Shown one piece after another: positions 1-7,333 of a stretch of DNA of 29,887 nt. Source of the stretch: Clostridiaceae bacterium. GTDB lineage: Bacteria > Bacillota > Clostridia > Oscillospirales > Acutalibacteraceae. Under the pieces are notes generated by a model that had not been told where the DNA came from, did no database searches, and saw only the letters and a program-made list of their open reading frames with translations. The DNA is taken from the NCBI GenBank assembly GCA_904501675.1, contig CAJGCL010000009.1, positions 1 through 29,887 on the forward strand, given 5' to 3'. The position numbers and the translations under genes are program-made. The number at the start of each line of letters is the position of its first letter. Position 1 is the stretch's first letter.

Positions 1-7
1 CTCCATA

Positions 8-44
8 CATAAAAATAACAGAAACCCGAAAAATCGGATTCCTG
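8..44 (-). terminator. Rho-independent terminator of the tRNA-Leu unit
   Basis: On the minus strand, just after the tRNA CCA end, an 11-bp stem (two G-U pairs) closes a TTTT loop at 19-44. A T-rich tail (TTATTTTTAT) follows at about 8-18. Confidence 0.85.
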
Positions 45-49
45 CTATT

Positions 50-133
50 TGGTGCGGGTGACAGGACTTGAACCTGCACGGGGGTGCCACCAGAACCTAA
101 ATCTGGCGCGTCTGCCAATTCCGCCACACCCGC
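50..133 (-). tRNA. tRNA-Leu (anticodon UAG)
   Basis: Read on the minus strand this is an 84-nt class II tRNA. The 7-bp acceptor stem is GCGGGTG/CACCCGC, and the discriminator A and CCA tail are encoded in the DNA (50-53). The anticodon stem is CCAGA/TCTGG with loop TTTAGGT, which gives anticodon UAG for CUN leucine codons. A variable arm (GGCACCCCCGTGC) and a T-loop containing GGTTCAAGTCC are present. A terminator follows directly. The nearest strong promoter lies upstream at 375-403, beyond a truncated second tRNA-Leu 5' end. Confidence 0.97.
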
Positions 134-204
134 ATGTTTATTTAAATTAGAAATGAGTTGTTTTTAGTTCTTTGTTAAAGTCTTACGCGCCACGCGGGAC
201 TCTT

Positions 205-257
205 GCGGTGCCCAAAATCGTTGGTCGCTCCTGTTCGTCGCTAACGATTTTGACCGC
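205..257. repeat. GC-rich inverted-repeat element in the tRNA-Leu leader
   Basis: GCGGT plus AAAATCGTT (205-222) is mirrored by AACGATTTT plus ACCGC (243-257), with a small bulge between the two parts of each arm. The centre contains TCGCTCC/GTCGCTA-type sequence. A second hairpin, CCGCC-TGT-GGCGG with GCA/TGC flanks, lies at 278-299. The stretch is clearly richer in GC than its surroundings. It lies between a tRNA-Leu fragment (309-331) and the intact tRNA-Leu. This looks like a short interspersed repeat; its family is unknown to me. Confidence 0.65.
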
Positions 258-308
258 TGCGCCATTTCGCCCTTACTGCATCCGCCACAGGCGGCGTGCG
301 GGCTCAAT

Positions 309-331
309 GCTACCAATTCCGCCACACCCGC
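309..331 (-). pseudogene. Truncated tRNA-Leu 5' fragment
   Basis: On the minus strand, GCGGGTGTGGCGGAATTGG is identical to the first 19 nt of the intact tRNA-Leu at 50-133 (acceptor strand plus start of the D-arm). It continues TAGC where the intact copy has CAGA. After that the similarity ends and a GC-rich insert begins. No matching anticodon arm, T-arm or 3' acceptor strand follows, so this cannot fold as a tRNA. It lies downstream of a good promoter and in the same orientation as the intact gene. Confidence 0.8.
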
Positions 332-374
332 ATATCTGAATTTTTGGTGAGAAATTGTTTTTCAAACCTTTTGA

Positions 375-403
375 ATTGTATCATAACAGTAATGAAAAAG
401 CAA
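375..403 (-). promoter_or_regulatory. Promoter of the tRNA-Leu unit
   Basis: On the minus strand: TTGCTT (403-398), a 17-nt spacer, TACAAT (380-375), with a TGA extended -10. Transcription would start near 368, about 37 nt before the tRNA fragment, and run into the intact tRNA-Leu. Confidence 0.6.
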
Positions 404-433
404 GTGGATTTTACGATTGGTTTATGCTTTTTA

Positions 434-462
434 TTGCAAAGTGTTTTGTTAGTTGATATAAT
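434..462 (+). promoter_or_regulatory. Promoter of the inositol monophosphatase operon
   Basis: TTGCAA (434-439), 17-nt spacer, TATAAT (457-462). The predicted start of transcription is near 469. This excludes upstream in-frame start codons and favours the TTG at 494, or at the earliest the ATG at 479. Confidence 0.75.
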
Positions 463-493
463 AGCATTAATATATAAAATGTTGGTGATTAAT

Positions 494-1240
494 TTGAAAA
501 ACATAATAAATGAGATCTGTTCACTTGTAAAGGAATGTGGCAAAGTAGTTCTTAATGCAGACAGGGCTAAAATGGCTATCGACATAAAGTCAGGTGTTAC
601 GGATTTAGTTACCGAATATGATAAAAAAATTCAGGGACAGCTGCAGCTTGGTTTGAAGAAGATTTTGCCTGAAGCAAAATTTATTGGTGAAGAAGGTTCA
701 AACGATGAGTTAACCGATGATGGCTATGCTTTCGTCGTTGACCCTATTGATGGCACAACAAACTTCATCAAGGATTACCACCACAGTGCAATATCTGTTG
801 CTCTTCTGAAGGGAAAAGATGTTGTGGCAGGCATTGTTTACAATCCGTATCTTGATGAGCTTTTTTCTGCAATAAAAGGCGAAGGAGCGTTTTGCAACGG
901 TAACAAAACAAGTGTATCCTCTCAACCTATGAGTAAAGCGTTAGTGCTTTTCGGTACATCACCATATGATAAAGACCTCTTTCCGAAAACTATTGAGGTG
1001 CTTTCGGAGTATTTCAATCAGGCGCTTGATATACGAAGAAGTGGCTCTGCTGCTCTTGATTTGTGCACAGTTGCATGTGGCAGGGCAGAGCTTTATTTTG
1101 AGTTACAGGTATCGCCCTGGGATTTTGCTGCAGGTAAACTTATTGTTGAAGAATCAGGCGGTGTTGTTACCACTCTTGATGGTGCGCCACTTTCTTTTGA
1201 TGGTAAAACCACCATTTTAGCAAAAAACAACGTAATATAA
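494..1240 (+). CDS. Inositol monophosphatase family protein (SuhB-like)
   Basis: A Mg2+-dependent sugar or inositol phosphate phosphatase of the IMPase/FBPase superfamily, probably cytoplasmic. Visible hallmarks are GEEG (residues about 65-68), the metal-binding motif DPIDGTTNF (83-91) and the C-terminal motif WDFAAG with Asp210. The length of about 248 aa is typical. The frame is open further upstream, but the promoter at 434-462 places the mRNA start near 469. The TTG at 494 has GGTGAT 5-8 nt upstream and gives an N-terminus (KNIINEICSLVKECGKVVL) like that of the family; ATG 479 is the alternative. It is the first gene of a three-gene operon. The true substrate (inositol-1-P, fructose-1,6-bisP, PAP or other) cannot be decided from sequence alone. 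Confidence 0.88.
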   Translation: MKNIINEICSLVKECGKVVLNADRAKMAIDIKSGVTDLVTEYDKKIQGQLQLGLKKILPEAKFIGEEGSNDELTDDGYAFVVDPIDGTTNFIKDYHHSAISVALLKGKDVVAGIVYNPYLDELFSAIKGEGAFCNGNKTSVSSQPMSKALVLFGTSPYDKDLFPKTIEVLSEYFNQALDIRRSGSAALDLCTVACGRAELYFELQVSPWDFAAGKLIVEESGGVVTTLDGAPLSFDGKTTILAKNNVI

Positions 1241-1272
1241 CATATACTTATCACTGAAAAGGAGATGCTTTT

Positions 1273-1956
1273 ATGCAATATAGTATTTTAGGCGAGCCGA
1301 TGCCCGTTGTTATCTGCAATGTTGATGCAGGGGAAACTCTTATTACAGAGCGAGGCAGTATGAGCTGGATGACACCGAATATGAAAATGGATACTACCAC
1401 AAACGGCGGTTTAGGCAAAGCCTTTGGTAGAATTTTCACAGGCGAATCCATGTTCCAAAATAAATATACCGCTATGGGTGGTCCCGGTCAGATCGCTTTT
1501 GCTTCAAGCTTTCCCGGTTCCATAAGAGCTATTGAAATTGGCAACGGCGGTCCCGAATATATTGTTCAGAAGGGCGGTTTCCTTGCAGGTACTGCAGGTG
1601 TTGAGCTTTCTGTTTTCTTCCAAAAAAAGCTGGGAGCAGGTCTTTTTGGTGGTGAAGGCTTTATTATGCAAAAATTAGGCGGCAATGGTGTTGCCTTTAT
1701 TGAAATAGACGGCTACGCTTGCGAATATGAATTGCAGGCAGGTCAGTCTATGGTTGTAAATACAGGCTACCTTGCCGCAATGACTGCTACTTGCAGAATG
1801 GAAACTCAGGGTACAGGTAATGCTAAAAACGCTATTTTAGGCGGTGAGGGATTCTTTAACACGGTTGTTCATGGTCCTGGTAAAGTTATTATGCAGAGTA
1901 TGCCTGTTTATTCTCTTGCAAGAGCAATTCAACCATATATAGTAACAGGCAGTTAA
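1273..1956 (+). CDS. AIM24/TIGR00266 family protein
   Basis: A 227-aa glycine-rich protein of the AIM24 (TIGR00266) family, which has a beta-sandwich fold and no firmly established biochemical role. Recognisable features are the MSWMTPNMKMDT-like segment near residue 35, the conserved FLAGTAGVELS region, and GGEGFIMQKLGGNG followed by a second GGEGFFNTVVHGPGKV block. No signal peptide or membrane span is seen. The start codon has AAGGAG about 8 nt upstream (1259-1264). It lies 32 nt after the phosphatase gene and 10 nt before the phosphoesterase gene, so the three are probably co-transcribed. The family call is firm; function is unknown. Confidence 0.88.
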   Translation: MQYSILGEPMPVVICNVDAGETLITERGSMSWMTPNMKMDTTTNGGLGKAFGRIFTGESMFQNKYTAMGGPGQIAFASSFPGSIRAIEIGNGGPEYIVQKGGFLAGTAGVELSVFFQKKLGAGLFGGEGFIMQKLGGNGVAFIEIDGYACEYELQAGQSMVVNTGYLAAMTATCRMETQGTGNAKNAILGGEGFFNTVVHGPGKVIMQSMPVYSLARAIQPYIVTGS

Positions 1957-1966
1957 GGAGATTTTT

Positions 1967-2509
1967 ATGCGATTACTTATAGCATCAGATATTCATGGCT
2001 CATTAAAATTCTGCCGTGAGCTTGTAGAAAGATATAAAGAAGAAAAATGTGATAAGCTTATTCTTTTAGGAGATGTGCTTTATCACGGGCCACGTAACGA
2101 TTTACCTGAAGAGTATAATCCCAAAGGTGTTATAGCTCTTCTCAATTCTATGTCAGAAGAAATTCTTTGCGTGCGCGGTAACTGCGAGGCAGAGGTTGAC
2201 GATATGGTGTTAGAGTTCAATGTTCTTGCAGATTATGCATTGCTTTTTAATAATGGCAGAACATTTTTTCTCACTCATGGCCACAAGTTTAATCCGCAGA
2301 ATCCGCCAAAGCTTAAAAAAGGTGATGTGCTTTTCAATGGCCACACTCATGTAAGCAAAATCGAGGAAACAGGCACATTTTTATATGTAAACCCAGGCTC
2401 TGTTTCAATCCCAAAGGAAAACACACCACGAGGATATATAATCCTTGAGGATGAAAACATCATCCACAAAAACCTTGCAGGCGAGGTTCTTGAAGAATAT
2501 GTATTATAA
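1967..2509 (+). CDS. yfcE: YfcE/MJ0936-family metallophosphoesterase
   Basis: A 180-aa calcineurin-like phosphoesterase of the small YfcE/MJ0936 group, whose characterised members are metal-dependent phosphodiesterases. The metal-binding motifs are in order: SDIHGS (Asp8, His10), GDVLYHGPRN, RGNCEAEVD (the GN[D/H]-type motif reads GNC), THGH and NGHTH. The protein fills the usual length and ends shortly after NPGSVSIP, as expected for the group. AAGGAG overlaps the upstream stop codon and sits about 6 nt before the ATG, consistent with translational coupling. It is the last gene of the operon, followed by a strong bidirectional terminator. The physiological substrate is unknown. Confidence 0.9.
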   Translation: MRLLIASDIHGSLKFCRELVERYKEEKCDKLILLGDVLYHGPRNDLPEEYNPKGVIALLNSMSEEILCVRGNCEAEVDDMVLEFNVLADYALLFNNGRTFFLTHGHKFNPQNPPKLKKGDVLFNGHTHVSKIEETGTFLYVNPGSVSIPKENTPRGYIILEDENIIHKNLAGEVLEEYVL

Positions 2510-2511
2510 AT

Positions 2512-2549
2512 TAAAACTCCGATGAGAATTTTTCTCATCGGAGTTTTTA
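2512..2549. terminator. Bidirectional Rho-independent terminator
   Basis: AAAACTCCGATGAGAA pairs with TTCTCATCGGAGTTTT around a short T-rich loop. A/T runs on both sides let it serve the phosphoesterase operon (plus) and alaS (minus), which converge here. Confidence 0.92.
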
Positions 2550-2560
2550 TGTGCTTTAAA

Positions 2561-5200
2561 TTATTTTAATTTAGCTTTTACAATTTCTGCTGCAGCTGCA
2601 AGAGCTTCAGGGATTTTTGTAATATCCTTACCGCCTGCCATAGCAGAGTCTGGCTTACCGCCACCGTTACCGCCTGCGATCTGTGCAATTTCTCTTACAA
2701 TATTACCTGCGTGAGCACCGTTTGAAATAGCAGACTTTCCGCAGTAGCAAGCAAATGAGCATGTACCCTTTGCGCCCTGCTCTGCTGCAAGAATGATAAC
2801 TATATCGTCGCCCTTATCCTTTGCAGAGTCTACCATTGAGCGAAGAGCGTTTGCGTCTGCCTCGCCCAAAGTACCTGTAATAAGCTTAACTGCACCTAAA
2901 TCAGTAACATTATCAAAGAGGCTACCTGCCTTCTGTTTTGCAATTTCAGCCTTAAGGTCTTCAAGCTCTTTTTCTTTTGCTTTAAGATCTGTAGCAAGTG
3001 ATGCTGCTTTTGAAGCAAGGTCTTTGATGTTTGCAAGCTTCATAGCATTTGCGGTGTTCTGAATAAGCTCTTCGCGGCTATCAAGGTAATTGATAACGCC
3101 AAGACCAGTAACACCTTCAATTCTTCTTACACCTGCTGCAACTGAGGATTCAGAAATAATTCTGAAAAGACCGATGTTGCCTGTATTCTTTACGTGAGTA
3201 CCGCCGCAAAGCTCTGTTGAAAAATCGCCTGCAGTAACTACGCGTACTGTATCACCGTATTTTTCACCGAAGAGTGCCATTGCACCTTTCTTTTTAGCGT
3301 CTTCAATAGCCATTTCTTCTGTAGTAACAGGGGCGGCAGAAAGAATGATTTCGTTTACTCTGTTTTCAATTTTAACGATTTCTTCTGCAGTAAGAGCAGA
3401 GAAATGTGAGAAGTCAAAACGAACTGCATCTGCGTTTACAAGCTGACCTGCCTGCTCAACGTGAGTACCGAGAGCTTCGCGGAGAGCTGCCTGAAGAATA
3501 TGAGCAGCTGTGTGGTTTCTCATGATTGCCTGACGGCGTGAGAAATCAAATTCAGCCTTAACAGTATCACCAACGTTTATAGCATCGCCCTCTGTAAGTG
3601 TGCCGTGGTGAAGGATAACGCCTTCTGCAGTTTTTGTTGTGTTGGAAACAACGAAAACGCTTTCGCCAACCTTGATAACACCTGTATCACCAACCTGACC
3701 ACCGCTCTCTGCATAGAAGCAAGAGTTGTCAAGAACTATAACTGCATCTGCATCTACGCCAACAAAATCAACCTTTTCACCGTTTGCAGCAATTGCTACC
3801 ACCTTGGCGGTGCAGTTGTTTTCTGTGTAGCCTGTGAATTCTGTTTTATCGCATTCTGTGAATGAAACGTCTGCGCCCTTCCAACCTTCTGCGCCTGCAA
3901 CCTTACGTGAAGCCTTTGCAAGTGCTTTTGCGTCTGCAAGAAGCTTTTCGAACTCTTCGTTATTAACTGTGAGTCCATTTTCTTCTGCAATTTCACGTGT
4001 TAAGTCTATTGGGAAACCGAATGTGTCCTGGAGCTTAAATGCATCTGCACCTGAAAGTACGCCGTTTTCTGCCTTCTTCATCATATCGTTGAGAAGCTCA
4101 AGACCGCTGTCGATTGTTTTATAGAAGCTGTTTTCTTCCATAGCGATTACTTTGATAATGTAATCCTGCTTCTCGCGAAGGCCTGGGTAAGCGCTTTCGT
4201 TTTCTTTAATAACTGTTTCACAAACTTCAGCAAGGAATGGTCTCTGAATGCCTAAAAGTCTGCCGTGGCGAGCAGCTCTTCTGAGAAGTCTGCGAAGAAC
4301 ATAGCCTCTGCCTACGTTTGAAGGAATAACACCGTCGCCAATCATAAATGTTGTTGAACGGATATGGTCTGTAATAACGCGAAGAGAAATATCGCTCTTT
4401 TCGTTTTCGTGGTATTTAACGCCTGCAATATCCACAATGTGCTTCATTATGTTCTGTACTGTATCAACCTCAAAAATGTTGTGAACATCCTGAGCAATGC
4501 AAGCAAGTCTTTCAAGACCCATACCTGTATCGATGTTAGGGTTTGCAAGAGGAGTGTAGTTGTTCTTGCCGTCGTTTTCAAACTGAGTGAAAACAAGGTT
4601 CCAGAATTCAACATAACGGTCGCACTCGCAGCCAACCTTACAATCAGGGCTACCGCAACCGTATTTTTCGCCGCGATCATAGTAAAGCTCTGAACAAGGT
4701 CCGCAAGGTCCCTGGCCATGCTCCCAGAAGTTATCTTCCTTGCCGAAACGAACCATATGGTCAGGCTTAACGCCTACATCCTTAGTCCAGATATCGTATG
4801 CTTCATCATCCTCAAGGTAAACGCTGCAGTAGATTCTGTCAGGGTCCATTTCCATAACCTTTGTGCAGAATTCCCATGCCCACGGAATAACCTCTTTTTT
4901 GAAGTAATCGCCAAATGAGAAGTTACCGAGCATTTCAAAATATGTGCCGTGGCGAGCAGTAATACCTACGCGCTCAATATCAGGTGTACGAATACACTTT
5001 TGGCAAGTTGTAACTCTCTTTTTAGGTGGAGTTTCTTCACCTGTGAAGTATTTTTTCATTGGTGTCATACCTGCGTTGATAAGAAGGATGCTCTTATCGT
5101 TTTGAGGTACGAGAGGAAAGCTTGGAAGACGAAGGTGATCCTTGCTTTCAAAGAACTTAAGATACTTTTCTCTTAATTCATTAAGACCGGTCCATTGCAT
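2561..5200 (-). CDS. alaS: Alanine--tRNA ligase
   Basis: Alanyl-tRNA synthetase (class II), which charges tRNA-Ala and clears mischarged Ser and Gly. At 879 aa it is full length (about 875 is usual). The N-terminus GLNELREKYLKFFESKDH and the motif 2 region RHGTYFEMLGNFSFGDYFK are characteristic. The editing domain shows the zinc ligands HTAAH (near residue 560) and CGGTH (near 665). The C-Ala/DHHA1 domain ends with GGNGGGKPDSAMAGGKD. A coiled segment (LKAKEKELEDLKAEIAKQK) joins the editing and C-Ala domains. Expression is controlled by an upstream T-box leader with a GCU specifier and its own promoter. It is followed by the bidirectional terminator at 2512-2549, so it is monocistronic. Confidence 0.98.
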   Translation of the reverse strand: MQWTGLNELREKYLKFFESKDHLRLPSFPLVPQNDKSILLINAGMTPMKKYFTGEETPPKKRVTTCQKCIRTPDIERVGITARHGTYFEMLGNFSFGDYFKKEVIPWAWEFCTKVMEMDPDRIYCSVYLEDDEAYDIWTKDVGVKPDHMVRFGKEDNFWEHGQGPCGPCSELYYDRGEKYGCGSPDCKVGCECDRYVEFWNLVFTQFENDGKNNYTPLANPNIDTGMGLERLACIAQDVHNIFEVDTVQNIMKHIVDIAGVKYHENEKSDISLRVITDHIRSTTFMIGDGVIPSNVGRGYVLRRLLRRAARHGRLLGIQRPFLAEVCETVIKENESAYPGLREKQDYIIKVIAMEENSFYKTIDSGLELLNDMMKKAENGVLSGADAFKLQDTFGFPIDLTREIAEENGLTVNNEEFEKLLADAKALAKASRKVAGAEGWKGADVSFTECDKTEFTGYTENNCTAKVVAIAANGEKVDFVGVDADAVIVLDNSCFYAESGGQVGDTGVIKVGESVFVVSNTTKTAEGVILHHGTLTEGDAINVGDTVKAEFDFSRRQAIMRNHTAAHILQAALREALGTHVEQAGQLVNADAVRFDFSHFSALTAEEIVKIENRVNEIILSAAPVTTEEMAIEDAKKKGAMALFGEKYGDTVRVVTAGDFSTELCGGTHVKNTGNIGLFRIISESSVAAGVRRIEGVTGLGVINYLDSREELIQNTANAMKLANIKDLASKAASLATDLKAKEKELEDLKAEIAKQKAGSLFDNVTDLGAVKLITGTLGEADANALRSMVDSAKDKGDDIVIILAAEQGAKGTCSFACYCGKSAISNGAHAGNIVREIAQIAGGNGGGKPDSAMAGGKDITKIPEALAAAAEIVKAKLK

Positions 5201-5228
5201 TGTTATTCACTCCGTTCAATAATTTTTA

Positions 5229-5453
5229 TATTAAAAAAATGCCTTTTGCCAAATCGGGACGGAAAAACCGCGGTACCACCCGAATTGTGCAAAACGCACC
5301 ACTCATAATAACAGTTAACGCCTGTAAACGTGTTGTTTCCAACAAGGCTCTGCAGGTAGCAAATTTAGGGATTTGTGAAAAGCTTGCACCAACCGCTTTC
5401 TCTCTGTACACTTATCGGTAAATCATCCTGCGTCAACGCCAGAATTTATATAC
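5229..5453 (-). promoter_or_regulatory. Alanine T-box riboswitch leader of alaS
   Basis: The conserved T-box core GGGTGGTACCGCGG lies on the minus strand at 5281-5268. Upstream, Stem I features are visible: AGAGAG followed by GGTTGGTGCAAGC. The 3' side of Stem I carries GCT followed by ACC; GCT (5360-5358) is the likely specifier and codes for alanine, matching the gene. After the T-box core, a GC-rich segment and a T-run (about 5241-5232) form the terminator before the alaS start. In T-box leaders, uncharged tRNA-Ala binds the specifier and the antiterminator bulge and allows read-through. A small ORF in this region is a by-product and not a gene. Confidence 0.93.
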
Positions 5454-5459
5454 AATAGT

Positions 5460-5487
5460 ATTATATATAAAAAAGGGGATATGTCAA
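5460..5487 (-). promoter_or_regulatory. alaS promoter
   Basis: On the minus strand: consensus TTGACA (5487-5482), 16-nt spacer, consensus TATAAT (5465-5460). It would start the T-box leader near 5453. Confidence 0.85.
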
Positions 5488-5632
5488 GTTTTTTTGAATC
5501 TTAGGCAAATGTTTTCATTGCTGAACAACAAGAAATACATAATGTATGTTTAATATCACTAATCAAGACGAAAAATGCAGATTGTAAATATAAAAAATAG
5601 ACAAATATAAAATAATTTTAAAAAAACACTTT
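5488..5632. other. AT-rich intergenic stretch between alaS and the ABC transporter
   Basis: No gene is seen. A 13-bp palindrome, ATACAT-A-ATGTAT, lies at 5535-5547 and could be a regulator site. The rest is AT-rich sequence with no other clear structure. Confidence 0.4.
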
Positions 5633-5658
5633 ACTTTAGCGCGTTAAAGTGGTAGAAT
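5630..5658 (+). promoter_or_regulatory. Promoter with embedded palindrome for the amino acid ABC transporter
   Basis: TTTACT (5630-5635), 17-nt spacer, TAGAAT (5653-5658). An 18-bp palindrome with one mismatched pair, ACTTTA-GCGCGT-TAAAGT, occupies 5633-5650, almost exactly the spacer. A bound protein would compete with RNA polymerase, so this is a candidate repressor operator. Confidence 0.6.
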
Positions 5659-5702
5659 AGCAACACAAAATACAAAGGCGTAAGCCTACGGAGGATTTTA
5701 TT

Positions 5703-6524
5703 ATGAAAAAGAAAATTTTAGCTATTGTTATGAGCATCGTTCTTGTAGCAGGTGTTGTTTGTGCATTTGCTGCTTGCGGTAATGACACAACAAATGATGG
5801 TGATACAACAGAAACTCCTGCAGTTGCATCTGACCTTGCATACATCAAGGGTAAGGGTAAAATGGTTATCGGTATCACAGATTATGCACCTATGAACTAT
5901 AAGGATGCTGACGGTAAGTGGACTGGTTTCGATACAGAGTTTGCAGAAGCAGTTTGTGCAAAGCTTGGTGTTACAGCAGAGTTCTTTGTTCTTTCTGACT
6001 GGGATCAGAAGGTTAACGAGCTTAATGCAAAAACAATCGACGTTGTTTGGAACGGTATGACTATCAGAGACGATCTTAAAACATCTATGAGCATTTCTGA
6101 CCCATATGTTGTTAACGCTCAGGTTATTGTTACAAAGGCAGAAAATGCTGAAAAATATACAGACCTTGAATCAATCAAGGATGCTAAGATTGCAGTTGAA
6201 ACAGGTTCTGCAGGTGAAGAGTGCGTTGCAGAGTGTGCAAATGTAACAGCCGTTGCTGCTCAGACAGATGCTCTCCTTGAAGTTAAGTCAGGCGCTGCAG
6301 ATGTTTGCGTTATCGATATTACAATGGCAGAGGCTATGACAGGTGAAGGCACAAGCTATGAAATGCTTACCAAAACAGGCTCTCTTACAGAGGAAGAGTA
6401 TGGTATTGGTTGCCGTCTTGGTTCAGATACATGCACAGAAATCAACAAGATTATGGATGAGCTTATGGCAGATGGTACACTCGATAATCTTGCAAAGAAA
6501 TACGAGCTTACACTTGTAAAATAA
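5703..6524 (+). CDS. Polar amino acid ABC transporter substrate-binding lipoprotein
   Basis: An extracellular solute-binding protein, family 3, of 273 aa. It has a lipoprotein signal peptide: a Lys-rich start, a hydrophobic core and a lipobox ending AFAAC with the lipidated Cys25. An acidic, Thr-rich linker follows, then the mature domain with KMVIGITDYAPMNY and GFDTEFAEAVCAKLG, typical of the family. TIRDDLKTSMSISDPYVV resembles the segment that binds the ligand carboxylate and amine (the Arg is present). It begins an operon with permease and ATPase genes. GGAGG (5691-5695) precedes the ATG. Amino acid class is well supported; the exact ligand is not readable. Confidence 0.92.
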   Translation: MKKKILAIVMSIVLVAGVVCAFAACGNDTTNDGDTTETPAVASDLAYIKGKGKMVIGITDYAPMNYKDADGKWTGFDTEFAEAVCAKLGVTAEFFVLSDWDQKVNELNAKTIDVVWNGMTIRDDLKTSMSISDPYVVNAQVIVTKAENAEKYTDLESIKDAKIAVETGSAGEECVAECANVTAVAAQTDALLEVKSGAADVCVIDITMAEAMTGEGTSYEMLTKTGSLTEEEYGIGCRLGSDTCTEINKIMDELMADGTLDNLAKKYELTLVK

Positions 6525-6546
6525 TTTTAGTCGTTTAATCTCAATC

Positions 6547-6574
6547 GGCAGAGTGCTTTCGATGGCACTCTGCC
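6547..6574 (+). promoter_or_regulatory. Intercistronic hairpin between binding protein and permease genes
   Basis: GGCAGAGTGC (6547-6556) pairs perfectly with GCACTCTGCC (6565-6574) around an 8-nt loop. No T-run follows. This position is typical of hairpins that protect or partly attenuate the mRNA, giving more binding protein than membrane components. Confidence 0.7.
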
Positions 6575-6610
6575 TTGAGTGTTGTTTAGAAGATTTTTTG
6601 AGAGGTACAT

Positions 6611-7312
6611 ATGGTTACTATTGCAGAGGTTTTTCGATCCCTGTTTGAAGGTTTCGTAGTATCAATTGAGATATTTGCGCTTACATTATTGTTTGCCATT
6701 CCTTTGGGGCTTGTTATAAGCTTTGGCTCAATGAGTAAGTTTAAGCCTTTAAAATATGTTGTAAAGTTTTTTATATGGGTTATAAGAGGTACTCCTCTTA
6801 TGCTCCAGCTTATTGTTATATTCTATGGACCCGGTCTTATAGCAAACTGGGCAGTTAACACAGGTAGCACCAATCCCGTTATAATGTGGCTTGCTTCCTG
6901 GACTGTTATGGAGCGATTCAGTGCGGTTATTATTTCATTTGTTATTAACTATGCCTGCTATTTCTCCGAGATTTTCAGAGGCGGTATAGAAAGTATTCCT
7001 AAGGGTCAGTATGAAGCCGGTCAGGTGCTTGGTATGACCAAAACACAGGTATTCTTCAAGATTGTACTTTTGCAGGTTGTGAAGAATATTATCCCACCTA
7101 TGAGTAACGAAATAATCACACTTGTTAAGGATACATCACTTGCACGTGTTATTTCTGTTTATGAGCTTATCTGGGCGGGTCAGGCATTCATTAAATCTGA
7201 CGGTCTTTTGTGGCCATTGATGACAACAGCAATTTTCTATCTTGCGTTCAGCGGTGTGCTTACCTTTGTTTTCGGCAAAATAGAAAAGAAGCTTGATTAC
7301 TACAAAAACTAA
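6611..7312 (+). CDS. Amino acid ABC transporter permease
   Basis: A 233-aa inner-membrane permease of the HisM/GlnP type. Hydrophobic spans lie at about residues 15-38, 53-75, 90-120 and near the C-terminus. The N-terminal sequence shows RGTPLMLQLIVIFYG, a signature of this family. The cytoplasmic EAA loop is FRGGIESIPKGQYEAGQVLG, where the ATPase docks. NEIITLVKDTSLARVI is also conserved. Start codon ATG 6611 has GAGAGG just upstream (6600-6605). It follows the binding protein by 86 nt, with a hairpin between, and precedes the ATPase by 21 nt. The substrate is the same unidentified amino acid. Confidence 0.93.
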   Translation: MVTIAEVFRSLFEGFVVSIEIFALTLLFAIPLGLVISFGSMSKFKPLKYVVKFFIWVIRGTPLMLQLIVIFYGPGLIANWAVNTGSTNPVIMWLASWTVMERFSAVIISFVINYACYFSEIFRGGIESIPKGQYEAGQVLGMTKTQVFFKIVLLQVVKNIIPPMSNEIITLVKDTSLARVISVYELIWAGQAFIKSDGLLWPLMTTAIFYLAFSGVLTFVFGKIEKKLDYYKN

Positions 7313-7333
7313 GGTTGAAAGGAGCTTTTAATT

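Noticed and set aside
296..493. Longer start for the inositol monophosphatase gene
   Set aside because: The frame is open upstream, but it would run through the tRNA-Leu fragment and the promoter at 434-462, and lacks family similarity.
5200..5421. Short open frames on both strands upstream of alaS
   Set aside because: They cover the alanine T-box leader; the conserved T-box core explains the sequence.
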